A stretch of 64,000 bases of DNA, from assembly GCF_036287235.1 (NCBI RefSeq), contig NZ_CP142850.1, forward strand, positions 1,018,001 to 1,082,000. The letters run 5' to 3'. Shown piece by piece: positions 17,394 to 26,165 of this stretch (position 1 is its first letter; each line of letters begins with the position of its first letter). A program made the translations under genes and the position numbers. The stretch comes from Exiguobacterium sp. 9-2 (GTDB lineage Bacteria; Bacillota; Bacilli; Exiguobacteriales; Exiguobacteriaceae). The notes beneath the pieces are model-generated. The model made no database searches, was not told the origin of the DNA, and worked only from the letters and a program-made list of their open reading frames with translations.

Positions 17394-18110
17394 ATGTCAG
17401 AAGAAGCACGTATTTTAGTCGTCGACGATGAGGAACGAATTCGTCGCCTGTTGAAGATGTATCTGGAGCGGGAAAATTTCACGATCGAGGAAGCAGACAA
17501 TGGAGAGACGGCGCTTGAAATGGCGCTTGAGACAGAATACGATGTCATTCTCCTCGACTTGATGATGCCGAAGATGGACGGGATGCAAGTTTGTGAAGAA
17601 CTACGGAAAACGAAAGCGACGCCGGTCGTCATGCTGACGGCAAAAGGTGAAGAAACGAATCGCGTCCATGGGTTTGAAATGGGGGCAGATGATTATATCG
17701 TCAAACCATTCAGTCCACGCGAAGTCGTTTTGCGTGTCAAAGCAATCCTTCGCCGAGCGAGTGCAACGAAATTCCTCCATACGGATGCGAAAACAAAAGA
17801 TGTCATCGTCTTCCCACATTTGACGATTGATAATGACGCACACCGCGTGACGGTTGAATCACAAGAAGTCAATTTAACACCAAAAGAATATGAACTCCTG
17901 TATTTCTTGGCAAAACAAACGGACAAAGTATTCTCACGGGAACAACTACTCAAGGAAGTCTGGAACTATGAATTTTTTGGGGATCTTCGGACGGTCGATA
18001 CACACGTCAAACGTCTGCGTGAAAAGCTGAATCGTTTGTCTCCGAACGCTGCTCAAATGATCACGACGGTCTGGGGTGTCGGATACAAGTTCGAGAATAG
18101 TCCGACCTGA
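17394..18110 (+). CDS. resD: Response regulator ResD
   Basis: An OmpR-type response regulator. Receiver domain at residues 1-120 with acidic pocket Asp11/Asp12, phospho-acceptor Asp55 (LLDLMMP) and the Lys of IVKPFSPRE. A winged-helix DNA-binding domain at about 135-235 ends in the typical GVGYKFE strand. Position after resABC and before resE identifies it as ResD, which in B. subtilis controls respiration, cytochrome and anaerobic genes. TAGGAGGAG precedes the ATG. Two bases separate it from resE. Confidence 0.94.
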   Translation: MSEEARILVVDDEERIRRLLKMYLERENFTIEEADNGETALEMALETEYDVILLDLMMPKMDGMQVCEELRKTKATPVVMLTAKGEETNRVHGFEMGADDYIVKPFSPREVVLRVKAILRRASATKFLHTDAKTKDVIVFPHLTIDNDAHRVTVESQEVNLTPKEYELLYFLAKQTDKVFSREQLLKEVWNYEFFGDLRTVDTHVKRLREKLNRLSPNAAQMITTVWGVGYKFENSPT

Positions 18111-18112
18111 CG

Positions 18113-19840
18113 ATGAAATGGTTGCAAAGTGTAGTCATCAAACTATGGGGCACGATCCTATTGCTTGTCTCGGTCGTCTTGATCGCCTTGACGATCTTGT
18201 TACTTGAATTTTTCAACTCTTTTCATATCGAACAGGAGCGGGGGCACCTTGCAAAGCTCGGTCAACAAGTCGAGACCGTCTTTCAGGCGCACTCCGGTAT
18301 CGAGGAAGGATCGAGTACTGCTGTCGAAATCACGGATATATATGGCGCGACATTAATTGCGAAGACCCAGGACGATTCTGTCGAAGCGAACATTTCACAA
18401 GCGAAAGCGAACCGGATTATCAAGGAGCTCGAACGTCAGAACTGGAAAGCGATCGATGGTGAAGAAGGTGAAACGGCAATCGGTAATTACGAGACCTTCG
18501 ATGGAAAGGCGGCACTCGCGTATCGAGCACCGCTCATTACGGATAGCGGCAACGGAACGATCTACTTGATCGAACAATTGACGAATATCGAGCAAGCGAA
18601 TGAAGGCGCACGTCAAATCATTCAGCTCTGTGTCTTGTTAGCGATCATCGGGACGACCGTCTTTGCTTTCTTCCTATCGACACGGATCACCGCACCACTA
18701 CGGACGATTCGTCAAGCCGTCGTTGAGGCCGGTGAAGGGAAATTCGATCAAAGCCTGACGCAACGTTCACGTGATGAGATTGGTGACTTAGCGCTTGCCT
18801 TTAACGAGATGAGTAGCCAACTCAATCAATACGTCACGGATCTTGATAAGGAGCGGCATTTGCTCTCCTCGATTCTGCGCTGTATGGCAGACGGCGTGTT
18901 GACGTTTTCAAAATCAGGTGAGCTACTCGCGACGAATCCACCAGCTGAAGCATTTCTTGCAGGTTCTCCCGTACCGGATGAACTGATCGAGCTGTTCCAG
19001 ACAGTCATGAAGGAAGAGACGGAGATGACGGTTTCGTTTGAACGGGAAGGACGCTTTTACATCATCATCGTCAGTCCGTTACTCGAACAAGAAGAGCAGA
19101 TCGGAGCGGTCGCTGTCCTGCGCGACATGACGGAAGCACAACAACTGGAGAAGATGCGGGCCGACTTCGTCGCGAATGTCAGCCATGAACTGCGGACGCC
19201 ACTCGTCATGTTGCAAGGGTATTCGGAAGCGATCGTCGACGGGATGACGGAAAGTGACGAGGCGACGAAAGAATTTGCATCAATCATCTATGATGAATCG
19301 CAACGCTTGTCCCGTCTCGTCAATGATCTACTCGATCTCGCGCGGATGGAAGCCGGTTATCAGGAGTTACGGATTGAAGCCATCGAAACGGTCTCGTTTG
19401 CACAGCGAGTCATCAAGAAATTCAAACAAATGGGACGCGATAAGCAGGTCACTTTCTCGGTTTCCGGTCCGAACATCACATTTGACGCCGATCCGGATCA
19501 GATGGAACAAGTCTTAACGAATCTTCTTGGAAACGCCCTTCGTTATACGGAGAACGGAGAAATCAAGATTAAGATTGACGAAGATAGGGAAAACATTACA
19601 TTATCCGTCATCGATTCAGGTGACGGGATTCCGGAAGAAGATCTACCTTTCGTCTTTGATCGTTTCTATAAGGCGGACAAGGCACGAACGCGCGGTAAGA
19701 CCGGTACAGGAATTGGTCTTGCGATCGTCGCGAACGTCGTCCGTGCTCATGGTGGAGAGGTCGAAGTCGACAGCCGCTTAGGAGAAGGAGCGACTTTCCG
19801 AATCCGATTACCAAAAAAACAAAGGAAGCGAACATTATGA
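18113..19840 (+). CDS. resE: Sensor histidine kinase ResE
   Basis: Partner of ResD. Two membrane segments (about residues 11-31 and 171-190) enclose an extracytoplasmic sensor domain of about 140 residues. HAMP (190-242), a PAS-like domain (about 250-340), then the dimerisation domain with phospho-acceptor His358 (NVSHELRTP) and a complete ATPase domain (N, G1 DSGDGIP, G2 GTGIGLAI boxes). Length 575 agrees with ResE. The stop codon lies in the loop of a hairpin. Confidence 0.93.
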   Translation: MKWLQSVVIKLWGTILLLVSVVLIALTILLLEFFNSFHIEQERGHLAKLGQQVETVFQAHSGIEEGSSTAVEITDIYGATLIAKTQDDSVEANISQAKANRIIKELERQNWKAIDGEEGETAIGNYETFDGKAALAYRAPLITDSGNGTIYLIEQLTNIEQANEGARQIIQLCVLLAIIGTTVFAFFLSTRITAPLRTIRQAVVEAGEGKFDQSLTQRSRDEIGDLALAFNEMSSQLNQYVTDLDKERHLLSSILRCMADGVLTFSKSGELLATNPPAEAFLAGSPVPDELIELFQTVMKEETEMTVSFEREGRFYIIIVSPLLEQEEQIGAVAVLRDMTEAQQLEKMRADFVANVSHELRTPLVMLQGYSEAIVDGMTESDEATKEFASIIYDESQRLSRLVNDLLDLARMEAGYQELRIEAIETVSFAQRVIKKFKQMGRDKQVTFSVSGPNITFDADPDQMEQVLTNLLGNALRYTENGEIKIKIDEDRENITLSVIDSGDGIPEEDLPFVFDRFYKADKARTRGKTGTGIGLAIVANVVRAHGGEVEVDSRLGEGATFRIRLPKKQRKRTL

Positions 19841-19856
19841 GTCGCTTCCTTTCGCT
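19821..19856 (+). terminator. Hairpin at the resE stop codon (probable terminator)
   Basis: A perfect 11-base stem (19821-19831 with 19842-19852) encloses the TGA stop codon of resE in its 10-base loop. The T-tract is short, so termination may be partial and allow some read-through into the adenosyltransferase gene. Confidence 0.6.
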
Positions 19857-19873
19857 ATAGGAGTGAATAAAAC

Positions 19874-20422
19874 ATGAAAATTTATACGAAATCAGGCGAT
19901 GAAGGAGAAACATCCCTTGTCGGTGGGAGAGTCAAAAAAAATGATCGATTGATCAGCTTGATGGGAGAACTCGATGAATTGAATAGCTTCGTCGGACTTG
20001 CTCGGACCAAAGCATCATCGATCGAAGTACGAGAACAATTGACGGTCATCCAGCATGCGTTGTTCGACTGTGGCAGTGACTTGATGTATGTCGAACCTCG
20101 TCCATCACGGTTAAGTCAGGAAGCAACAGTTGATTTAGAAAGTTGGATTGATAGTTTAACGGAATTATCGCCACCACTCGACAAGTTCATCTTACCAGGC
20201 GGAACGGAAGCGGCCGCGACATTGCATGTGGCACGGACGGTCTGCCGTCGCGTCGAACGTTCGATGATCGATGTTCCCCAAGCGGCTCATTTGTTACCGT
20301 TCATCAATCGGCTCAGTGATTTCTTTTTTACAGCAGCCCGTTATGAGAATGCCGTTAACCAAAAAGCAGATATTGAATACGTTCGCAGTGCGCATGTGTT
20401 CAAACGAAAGGATGGAGAGTAA
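19874..20422 (+). CDS. yvqK: ATP:cob(I)alamin adenosyltransferase (PduO type)
   Basis: It transfers the adenosyl group of ATP to cob(I)alamin, forming coenzyme B12. The PduO-type family is clear: N-terminal YTKSGDEGETSLVGG (ATP site, residues 3-18), GELDELNSFVG, and the VCRRVERS / FINRLSDFFF segments of the active-site helices. Length 182 is standard. An AGGAG site precedes the ATG. It shares one base with the following ymfF start. No B12 synthesis genes lie in the window, so a salvage role is likely. Confidence 0.92.
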   Translation: MKIYTKSGDEGETSLVGGRVKKNDRLISLMGELDELNSFVGLARTKASSIEVREQLTVIQHALFDCGSDLMYVEPRPSRLSQEATVDLESWIDSLTELSPPLDKFILPGGTEAAATLHVARTVCRRVERSMIDVPQAAHLLPFINRLSDFFFTAARYENAVNQKADIEYVRSAHVFKRKDGE

Positions 20423-21675
20423 TGAGTCAGTCATTTAGCACATGGAAAAAGGAAGGAACGAGCTTCCACCTCGTTCCGACCGATAAATTCAAGACGACGA
20501 CGATCCTCGTCACGTTTTCAGCACCGCTAGAGGCGAAAACACTGACTAGCCGCGCGATTTTACCATACATCATGGAAAAATCGACAGCTGCTTATCCGTC
20601 GATGAAAGCATTACGTGAGCCACTTGAGACATTATATGATGCGGGGCTTTATGCGGACGCGTCGAAGTTCGGAGAAGAGCACGTCATCTCGTTCCAACTT
20701 GATGTCGTCCGTGGAGAACTCGTCCATCACCCGTCGTTATTAAAAGAAGCACTTGAATTGCTAGAGCAAATGGTGCTGTATCCAGACTTGACGGAAAGTG
20801 GTTTCCGCGAACAGTTCGTCAAACAAGAAAAGCGACTGCATGCCTTACGAATCAGCTCGCTGTACGACGATAAGATGCGCTACGCACAGCAGCGTCTCCT
20901 TGAATTGATGGCACCAGGTGAAGCCGTCTCGTTACCATCGCTTGGGACAATCGAAGAACTCGAACGGATCACTCCATCGTCCTTGCGTGATACATACCGT
21001 TCGATGATCGAAGACGATCGAATCGATGTCTTCGTCGTCGGACAGGTGACGAAGGAGGAAATGGAAGATGCGTTGTCCTTCTTGCCATCGCACTCAGAAA
21101 AAGTCAGCCATTACATCCCTGAACAAAAACCGGTCAACGGTGTGAAACGGTCGAGCGAAACGCAACCGATCAAACAAGGGAAGCTGCACCTTGGTTACCG
21201 GGTAGCGGTCGATCCGACGTCTGCCGATTCAATCCGGATGCAAATCGTCAACGGTCTGTTCGGTGGATTCCCACATTCGAAACTGTTCATGAATGTCCGT
21301 GAAAAAGAGAGTCTCGCGTATTATGCGGCTTCACGATATGCGGCATTAAACAGTGCACTCTACGTCTATGCAGGGGTTGACACAAAAGAAGCGGAACGTG
21401 CCGAGAAAATCATCCTAGAGCAACTCGTTGATTTGAAGGCGGGACAGTTCACGGATGAAGAATTGACACAGACGAAGGCGATGTTGATCAATGCGCGCCG
21501 TCAAATTCTTGATCAGCCGGGGCAATTGATTGGTTGGTTGAATGGTTCGAAGATGCGTGGACTGACACTTGAAGATGAGATCCACATCATCGAGACGGCG
21601 ACACGTGAAGACGTCGTTCGATTAGCAACGGCAATCGATCTAGATGCCGTATATCTATTGCGAGGTGAAGCATGA
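20422..21675 (+). CDS. ymfF: M16-family peptidase homologue lacking the zinc motif (YmfF-like)
   Basis: A 417-residue two-repeat M16 (insulinase/processing peptidase) fold protein without the HxxEH zinc signature. It keeps the C-terminal-half signature VREKESLAYY (about residues 293-302). This resembles the non-catalytic partner of two-subunit M16 enzymes, and the adjacent ymfH supplies the zinc subunit. AlbE/AlbF of the subtilosin system are related. The natural substrate of YmfF/YmfH is not known to me. GGATGGAGAG precedes the ATG. It overlaps ymfH by four bases. Confidence 0.88.
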   Translation: MSQSFSTWKKEGTSFHLVPTDKFKTTTILVTFSAPLEAKTLTSRAILPYIMEKSTAAYPSMKALREPLETLYDAGLYADASKFGEEHVISFQLDVVRGELVHHPSLLKEALELLEQMVLYPDLTESGFREQFVKQEKRLHALRISSLYDDKMRYAQQRLLELMAPGEAVSLPSLGTIEELERITPSSLRDTYRSMIEDDRIDVFVVGQVTKEEMEDALSFLPSHSEKVSHYIPEQKPVNGVKRSSETQPIKQGKLHLGYRVAVDPTSADSIRMQIVNGLFGGFPHSKLFMNVREKESLAYYAASRYAALNSALYVYAGVDTKEAERAEKIILEQLVDLKAGQFTDEELTQTKAMLINARRQILDQPGQLIGWLNGSKMRGLTLEDEIHIIETATREDVVRLATAIDLDAVYLLRGEA

Positions 21676-22943
21676 TGGAACAACTGACTTATCACGATAC
21701 AGACGAAACGGTATACCACGAGCAGCTCGATAACGGCTTATCCGTCTATCTGTTGCAAAAAAAAGGATACGAAAAGACGTATGCGACGTTTACGACACGT
21801 TATGGTTCGATTGATCAACGATTTAAAAAAGGAGAGGAATGGATCACGGTACCGGACGGCATCGCCCACTTCCTCGAGCATAAGATGTTTGAATCCGAAA
21901 AAGGTGACGTCTTCCAAGAGTTCGGTCGTCTCGGTGCCTCAGCGAACGCCTTTACCTCGTTTTCACGGACAGCGTACTTGTTCTCAGCAACGTCATTGAT
22001 CGAACAAAACCTCGAGACATTGATCGATTTCGTACAAGATCCCTACTTCACGCCGGAAAGCGTTGAAAAAGAGAAGGGGATCATCACGCAGGAAATCCAG
22101 ATGTATCAAGATAATCCAGGGTGGCGTCTGTTCTTCGGTCTAATCGAATCGATGTATGCGACGCATCCGGTCCGAATCGATATCGCAGGAACACCGGAAT
22201 CGATCAATCAAATCACAGCCGATGATCTATACACGTGCTATCGTACGTTCTATCATCCATCGAACATGGTATTGTTCGTTGTCGGAAACATCGACCCGGA
22301 AGAGACGCTGGCATTGATCAAGGCGAATCAGGCGAAGAAGGATTATACGGATCGCCCGGCGATCGAGCGGGATTATGGTCAAGAACCGCACGGCGTGCAT
22401 CGTCCACGTCTCGAACTCGAGCTCGACGTCAAGACACCGAAGGTATTAATCGGTTACAAGGACGAATCTGTCCGCGGCGAAGCACAAGTCCGTCGTGAGT
22501 TGACGAGTGAATTATTATTGCACCTCTTATTCGATCAAACATCATCGACGTATTTGGAATTGTATGAAGACGGTCTGATCGACGATACGTTCAGCTTTGA
22601 TTACTCGAGTGAGGAAGAGTTCGCCTTCGCGACGTTCGGCATGGAGACAGAGGATCCAGACAAGTTTATCCAAGCATATGAGACACTTCTGCAAACGCGT
22701 CCTGACTTCACGGAAGATGAAGTCACGCGCAAGCGGAACATGATGCAAGGGAAATTCCTCCGTGCCTTGAATTCACCGGAATTCATTGCGAATCAGTTCT
22801 CGCGTCACGCACTTGCCGGTACGAATCTGTTCACGCTTCCGACATTGATTGCTTCGATTACGAAAGAAGAGATCGAAGCCCGTTTCGACGAGTTGTTCGC
22901 CATTGAAAACCGGGCGATCTCAATCGTCAAACCGTACGCGTGA
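21672..22943 (+). CDS. ymfH: M16-family zinc peptidase (YmfH-like)
   Basis: The catalytic partner of the M16 pair. The inverted zinc motif HFLEH lies at residues 66-70, followed by the further Glu ligand region about 75 residues on (EKGIITQEIQMYQDNP). Two homologous halves are present, total 423 residues. No signal peptide is seen, so the complex should be cytosolic. The start overlaps ymfF by ATGA, and the end overlaps ymfI by four bases, so the three genes are tightly coupled. Confidence 0.9.
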   Translation: MMEQLTYHDTDETVYHEQLDNGLSVYLLQKKGYEKTYATFTTRYGSIDQRFKKGEEWITVPDGIAHFLEHKMFESEKGDVFQEFGRLGASANAFTSFSRTAYLFSATSLIEQNLETLIDFVQDPYFTPESVEKEKGIITQEIQMYQDNPGWRLFFGLIESMYATHPVRIDIAGTPESINQITADDLYTCYRTFYHPSNMVLFVVGNIDPEETLALIKANQAKKDYTDRPAIERDYGQEPHGVHRPRLELELDVKTPKVLIGYKDESVRGEAQVRRELTSELLLHLLFDQTSSTYLELYEDGLIDDTFSFDYSSEEEFAFATFGMETEDPDKFIQAYETLLQTRPDFTEDEVTRKRNMMQGKFLRALNSPEFIANQFSRHALAGTNLFTLPTLIASITKEEIEARFDELFAIENRAISIVKPYA

Positions 22944-23647
22944 TGCGAATCCTCATCACCGGTGCGAGTGGCGCCATTGGTCTTGCGGCAGCAAAACAAC
23001 TTGCTGCCGCCGGACATGAATTGGTGCTTCAGACGTATCGACAGCAAGCGGTTTTGGAACGGATGATAGAGGAGTGGCAAGGAGAGCACCACATCCTGAC
23101 GGCGAATTTAGCGGATGATGAGGACTTGCAGGCATTTTGTACGGCGTTACCTGTCGTCGATGCCTTCGTCCATTGTGCCGGAACGAGTTATAGCGGTCTG
23201 TTGCTCGATCAATCGGCAACATCAATGAGTGAACTTTGGAGAATACATGTCGATGCGTTGATGCGCATCAGTCAAACCGTGACGCGGACGAAACCGTTTA
23301 CGTCGCAGCTGGCGATCGTCGTCATCAGTAGTGTATTAGGGGAACAAGGTGTCGCGGGTGAAGTTGCCTATTCGACGTGCAAGGCAGCACAGCTGGGCTT
23401 CGTCAAAGCATACAGTAAAGAACTTGGACCAATGCATGGACGCATCAATGCGATTACGCCAGGATGGATTGATACGCCGATGAACGCGATTTTTTCTGAG
23501 GATGAAAAGGCAGAAGCGATTGCTGAAATCCCTGCCGGACGATTCGGAAAAGCAGAGGAAGTAGCTTCCGCGATCCGTTACTTGGTGCAACCAGAATCGA
23601 GTTATGTGTCGGGAGCCATCCTTAAAATAGATGGTGCGTGGATGTAA
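22940..23647 (+). CDS. ymfI: Short-chain dehydrogenase YmfI, probable EF-P 5-aminopentanone reductase
   Basis: A FabG-like short-chain dehydrogenase/reductase. NADP-binding GASGAIG at residues 8-14, catalytic Ser near 130-131 and the YxxxK pair Tyr144/Lys148. B. subtilis YmfI performs the last reduction in forming 5-aminopentanol on the translation factor EF-P, and the matching synteny after ymfH supports that call. The frame opens at a GTG (22940) with an ATG right after (22943); both overlap the ymfH stop. I give the longer form. Confidence 0.85.
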   Translation: MMRILITGASGAIGLAAAKQLAAAGHELVLQTYRQQAVLERMIEEWQGEHHILTANLADDEDLQAFCTALPVVDAFVHCAGTSYSGLLLDQSATSMSELWRIHVDALMRISQTVTRTKPFTSQLAIVVISSVLGEQGVAGEVAYSTCKAAQLGFVKAYSKELGPMHGRINAITPGWIDTPMNAIFSEDEKAEAIAEIPAGRFGKAEEVASAIRYLVQPESSYVSGAILKIDGAWM

Positions 23648-23686
23648 GCATTGGAATTTCAGTTCAGGAATGCTTTTCATTTTTCA
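23647..23686 (+). terminator. Weak hairpin after ymfI
   Basis: AGCATT pairs with AATGCT (23647-23652 with 23669-23674) over a long loop, followed by T-rich sequence. The stem is short, so this is tentative. Confidence 0.4.
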
Positions 23687-23741
23687 AAAAATCATTTAAC
23701 ATGAGGAATGGATAATCGTATCAATAGAGGAGGATGGGCGC

Positions 23742-24524
23742 GTGAGTGAGTTCGAGCAATGGTATCTCGAATATGAATTAAAGGTCAACCGTCCCGGTAT
23801 ACTCGGGGACATTGCTTCGTTGATGGGAATGTTACATATTTCGATCGTGACGATCAATGGTGTCGATCATCAACGACGCGGTATGTTGCTCCAAACGAAA
23901 CAACCGGATCAAATTCCACGACTCGCTGCTATTCTCAAGACGATGTCAACCATAGAGGTCATCAAACTACGAAAACCAAAACTGCGTGATCGGATCGCGA
24001 TTCGTCACGGTCGTTATATCGATCAAAGCAGTGATGAACGAAAGACGTTCCGCTTCGTTCGGGAAGACTTAGGGATTCTCGTCGATTTCATGGCAGAACT
24101 ATGCAAACAGGATGGGCACTTGTTGATTGGTGTCCGCGGTATGCCACGAGTCGGGAAGACGGAATCGATCGTCGCTGCAAGCGTCAGTGCGAACAAGAAA
24201 TGGTTGTTCCTTTCTTCGACGCTGATCAAACAGACGGTACGAACGTCGTTATTCGATGACGAACGGACTGGGGATTACGTCTACATCATCGATGCATTGG
24301 TGTCGCAACGGAATTTCGATGAACGGCACTGGCAGATTTTACGCGAAGTCATGCGACTACCGGCGACGAAAATCGTCGAACATCCGGATGCATTCGTCAA
24401 ATCAAGTGAATATACGTGGGATGATTTTGATTACATCATTGAATTACGCAACACGACAGAAGAAATCATTGTGACTGAACTGCCTCGTTCCCATGGGGGA
24501 AATGATTGGTTCAACTTTGAATAA
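23742..24524 (+). CDS. ymfK: YmfK-like protein (DUF3388) with ACT-like and P-loop regions
   Basis: The 260-residue product matches the place and character of B. subtilis YmfK. The first 75 residues look like an ACT-type small-molecule domain (ELKVNRPGILGDIASLMG). After a linker there is a P-loop-like GMPRVGKT (residues 133-140), suggesting nucleotide binding. The function is unknown. The start is a GTG at 23742 with GGAGGATGGG upstream. In B. subtilis a small gene, ymfJ, sits between ymfI and ymfK; the 94-base gap here leaves no room for it. Confidence 0.8.
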   Translation: MSEFEQWYLEYELKVNRPGILGDIASLMGMLHISIVTINGVDHQRRGMLLQTKQPDQIPRLAAILKTMSTIEVIKLRKPKLRDRIAIRHGRYIDQSSDERKTFRFVREDLGILVDFMAELCKQDGHLLIGVRGMPRVGKTESIVAASVSANKKWLFLSSTLIKQTVRTSLFDDERTGDYVYIIDALVSQRNFDERHWQILREVMRLPATKIVEHPDAFVKSSEYTWDDFDYIIELRNTTEEIIVTELPRSHGGNDWFNFE

Positions 24525-24551
24525 GTATGAAAAATGGAAGGTGTGTTACCG

Positions 24552-25451
24552 ATGACCGAGCTCGGAACCTACTTAAAGGAACAACGAGAGGCGCTAGGCG
24601 TCTCTCTCGAACAAATTCAAACGACGACGAAGATTCAAAAGCGTTACATCGTCGCGATTGAAGAAGGCAACTATGATCAATTACCAGGTGCTTTTTACGC
24701 CCGGGCCTTCATCAAGACATATGCGGAAGCACTCGGTCTTGACGTCGACGAAGTCTTCACGACCTATAAGCGTGATCTTCCGGAACCGGAGGCACAACCG
24801 GTCGTCGAATTATCACGACGCGCGACGTATTCGAAATCAAGTGCACCGAAGAAAAGCGTTGCAAAGCGCTGGATTCCGAACATCATCATCATCGTGCTGA
24901 TTTTTGCGATTGGTGCTGCTTTGTATTATGGACTTCAGATGTTCCTCGACGGTAACGAAGAGGCAAAAACGTCTGCACCGAAGCAAAACGATGTCACGAT
25001 CGACCAAGGAGACGCACCGAGTAAAGAAACGGATGCGCCTGCGAAGACAGAAGAAAAGCCGAAGGAAGAACCGGCGAAACAAGAAGAAACAAAAGAAAAA
25101 CCTAAAAAAGAAGCGCTTGCTGCGAAGTCGACATCTGGTCAAGATGTCACCTATGAAGTCGCAACGAAAGATACGATGAGTGTCTCGATTCAAATCAAGA
25201 AAGATGCCTCTCCATCACCATTCGTTGGTGTGCGTGATACATCCCTTGAAGGAGAAGCACTCGCGCCAGATCACATCAACGCGTCGGATCCGAATCCGAT
25301 CGTCGTGAAGGACGCGAAGACGGACTTGATCCGGATCCGGATTGGTTCGATTAAAGGGATTGATAAAATCGTCGTCAATGACCAAGAACTGAAACTGAAC
25401 CGTTCGCTTCTCGTCCAAAACATCTATCTGAAGAAAGTAGCCACGCCGTAA
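24552..25451 (+). CDS. rodZ: RodZ-like cytoskeletal membrane protein (YmfM)
   Basis: It links MreB to the cell envelope and helps set rod shape. An N-terminal helix-turn-helix of the Xre type (about residues 1-70) binds MreB, not DNA, in known RodZ proteins. One membrane segment at about 107-131 follows, then a Lys/Glu/Pro-rich linker and a C-terminal beta domain (DUF4115, about 210-299). The ATG at 24552 has GGAAGGTG at good spacing; an ATG six codons upstream lacks one. The stop codon falls in the loop of the terminator hairpin. Confidence 0.88.
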   Translation: MTELGTYLKEQREALGVSLEQIQTTTKIQKRYIVAIEEGNYDQLPGAFYARAFIKTYAEALGLDVDEVFTTYKRDLPEPEAQPVVELSRRATYSKSSAPKKSVAKRWIPNIIIIVLIFAIGAALYYGLQMFLDGNEEAKTSAPKQNDVTIDQGDAPSKETDAPAKTEEKPKEEPAKQEETKEKPKKEALAAKSTSGQDVTYEVATKDTMSVSIQIKKDASPSPFVGVRDTSLEGEALAPDHINASDPNPIVVKDAKTDLIRIRIGSIKGIDKIVVNDQELKLNRSLLVQNIYLKKVATP

Positions 25452-25470
25452 ACCGGCGTGCCTTCTTTTA
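25442..25470 (+). terminator. Terminator at the rodZ stop codon
   Basis: A perfect 7-base GC-rich stem (25442-25448 with 25454-25460) has the TAA stop codon in its loop, followed by CCTTCTTTT. Confidence 0.65.
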
Positions 25471-25515
25471 GATGGCATATTCATCTACATATGAAATGAA
25501 GGAGGAGGGCGTTAC

Positions 25516-26094
25516 ATGAACTTACCGAATCAATTGACAGTATTACGCGTTTTATTAATTCCCGTGTTCGTCATCGTACTTGCGATTGATCCGAACTGGG
25601 GACAGTGGGATGTACTAGGAGCTGAACTTCCCGTCTCACACTTCGTTGCAGCCATCATCTTCCTTGTTGCTTCACTGACGGATTGGCTCGATGGGTATAT
25701 CGCCCGCAAACAAAATCTAGTAACGAACTTTGGAAAATTCATGGATCCACTTGCCGATAAGATGTTAGTCGCTGCTGCGCTCGTCTACCTTGTGGAACTT
25801 GAGTTCGTTGCGGCATGGATCGTCGTCATCATTCTCTGCCGTGAGTTCGCTGTCACAGGTCTTCGTCTTGTCGCATCTGACGAAGGCATCGTTCTTGCTG
25901 CCGGAAACTCTGGGAAAGCAAAGACATGGGTCCAGTTGACATCGATTACAGCGTATTTATTGCACGATATCGTTTTTGCGATGTGGAATATTCCATTCGC
26001 AGATATCACGATGTGGCTTGCTCTTATCTTGACGATCTATTCAGGCGTCGAGTATTTCTCGAAAAACATCAAGTTAATTACGAAATCCATGTAA
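25516..26094 (+). CDS. pgsA: Phosphatidylglycerophosphate synthase
   Basis: An integral membrane enzyme that condenses CDP-diacylglycerol and glycerol 3-phosphate, the committed step to phosphatidylglycerol. The full CDP-alcohol phosphotransferase motif is present: Asp56, Asp59-Gly60, Ala63-Arg64, Gly73, Asp77, Asp81. Several hydrophobic helices follow, and total length 192 is normal. AAGGAGGAG precedes the ATG. The order rodZ-pgsA-cinA-recA is conserved with Bacillus. Confidence 0.95.
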   Translation: MNLPNQLTVLRVLLIPVFVIVLAIDPNWGQWDVLGAELPVSHFVAAIIFLVASLTDWLDGYIARKQNLVTNFGKFMDPLADKMLVAAALVYLVELEFVAAWIVVIILCREFAVTGLRLVASDEGIVLAAGNSGKAKTWVQLTSITAYLLHDIVFAMWNIPFADITMWLALILTIYSGVEYFSKNIKLITKSM

Positions 26095-26108
26095 GTTGGA
26101 TCAATTTA

Positions 26109-26137
26109 GACTGTTCGTCATACCGAACAGTCTTTTC
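26109..26137 (+). terminator. Terminator of pgsA
   Basis: A perfect 9-base stem (26109-26117 with 26124-26132) is followed by TTTTCTT. Confidence 0.85.
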
Positions 26138-26165
26138 TTATACTTCAAGAAGGTGAGGAATCAAC

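Noticed and set aside
24837-25193. A 118-residue Arg/Phe-rich minus-strand frame opposite rodZ
   Set aside because: It is the antisense reading of the Lys/Glu-rich linker of RodZ, which keeps stop codons away by composition.
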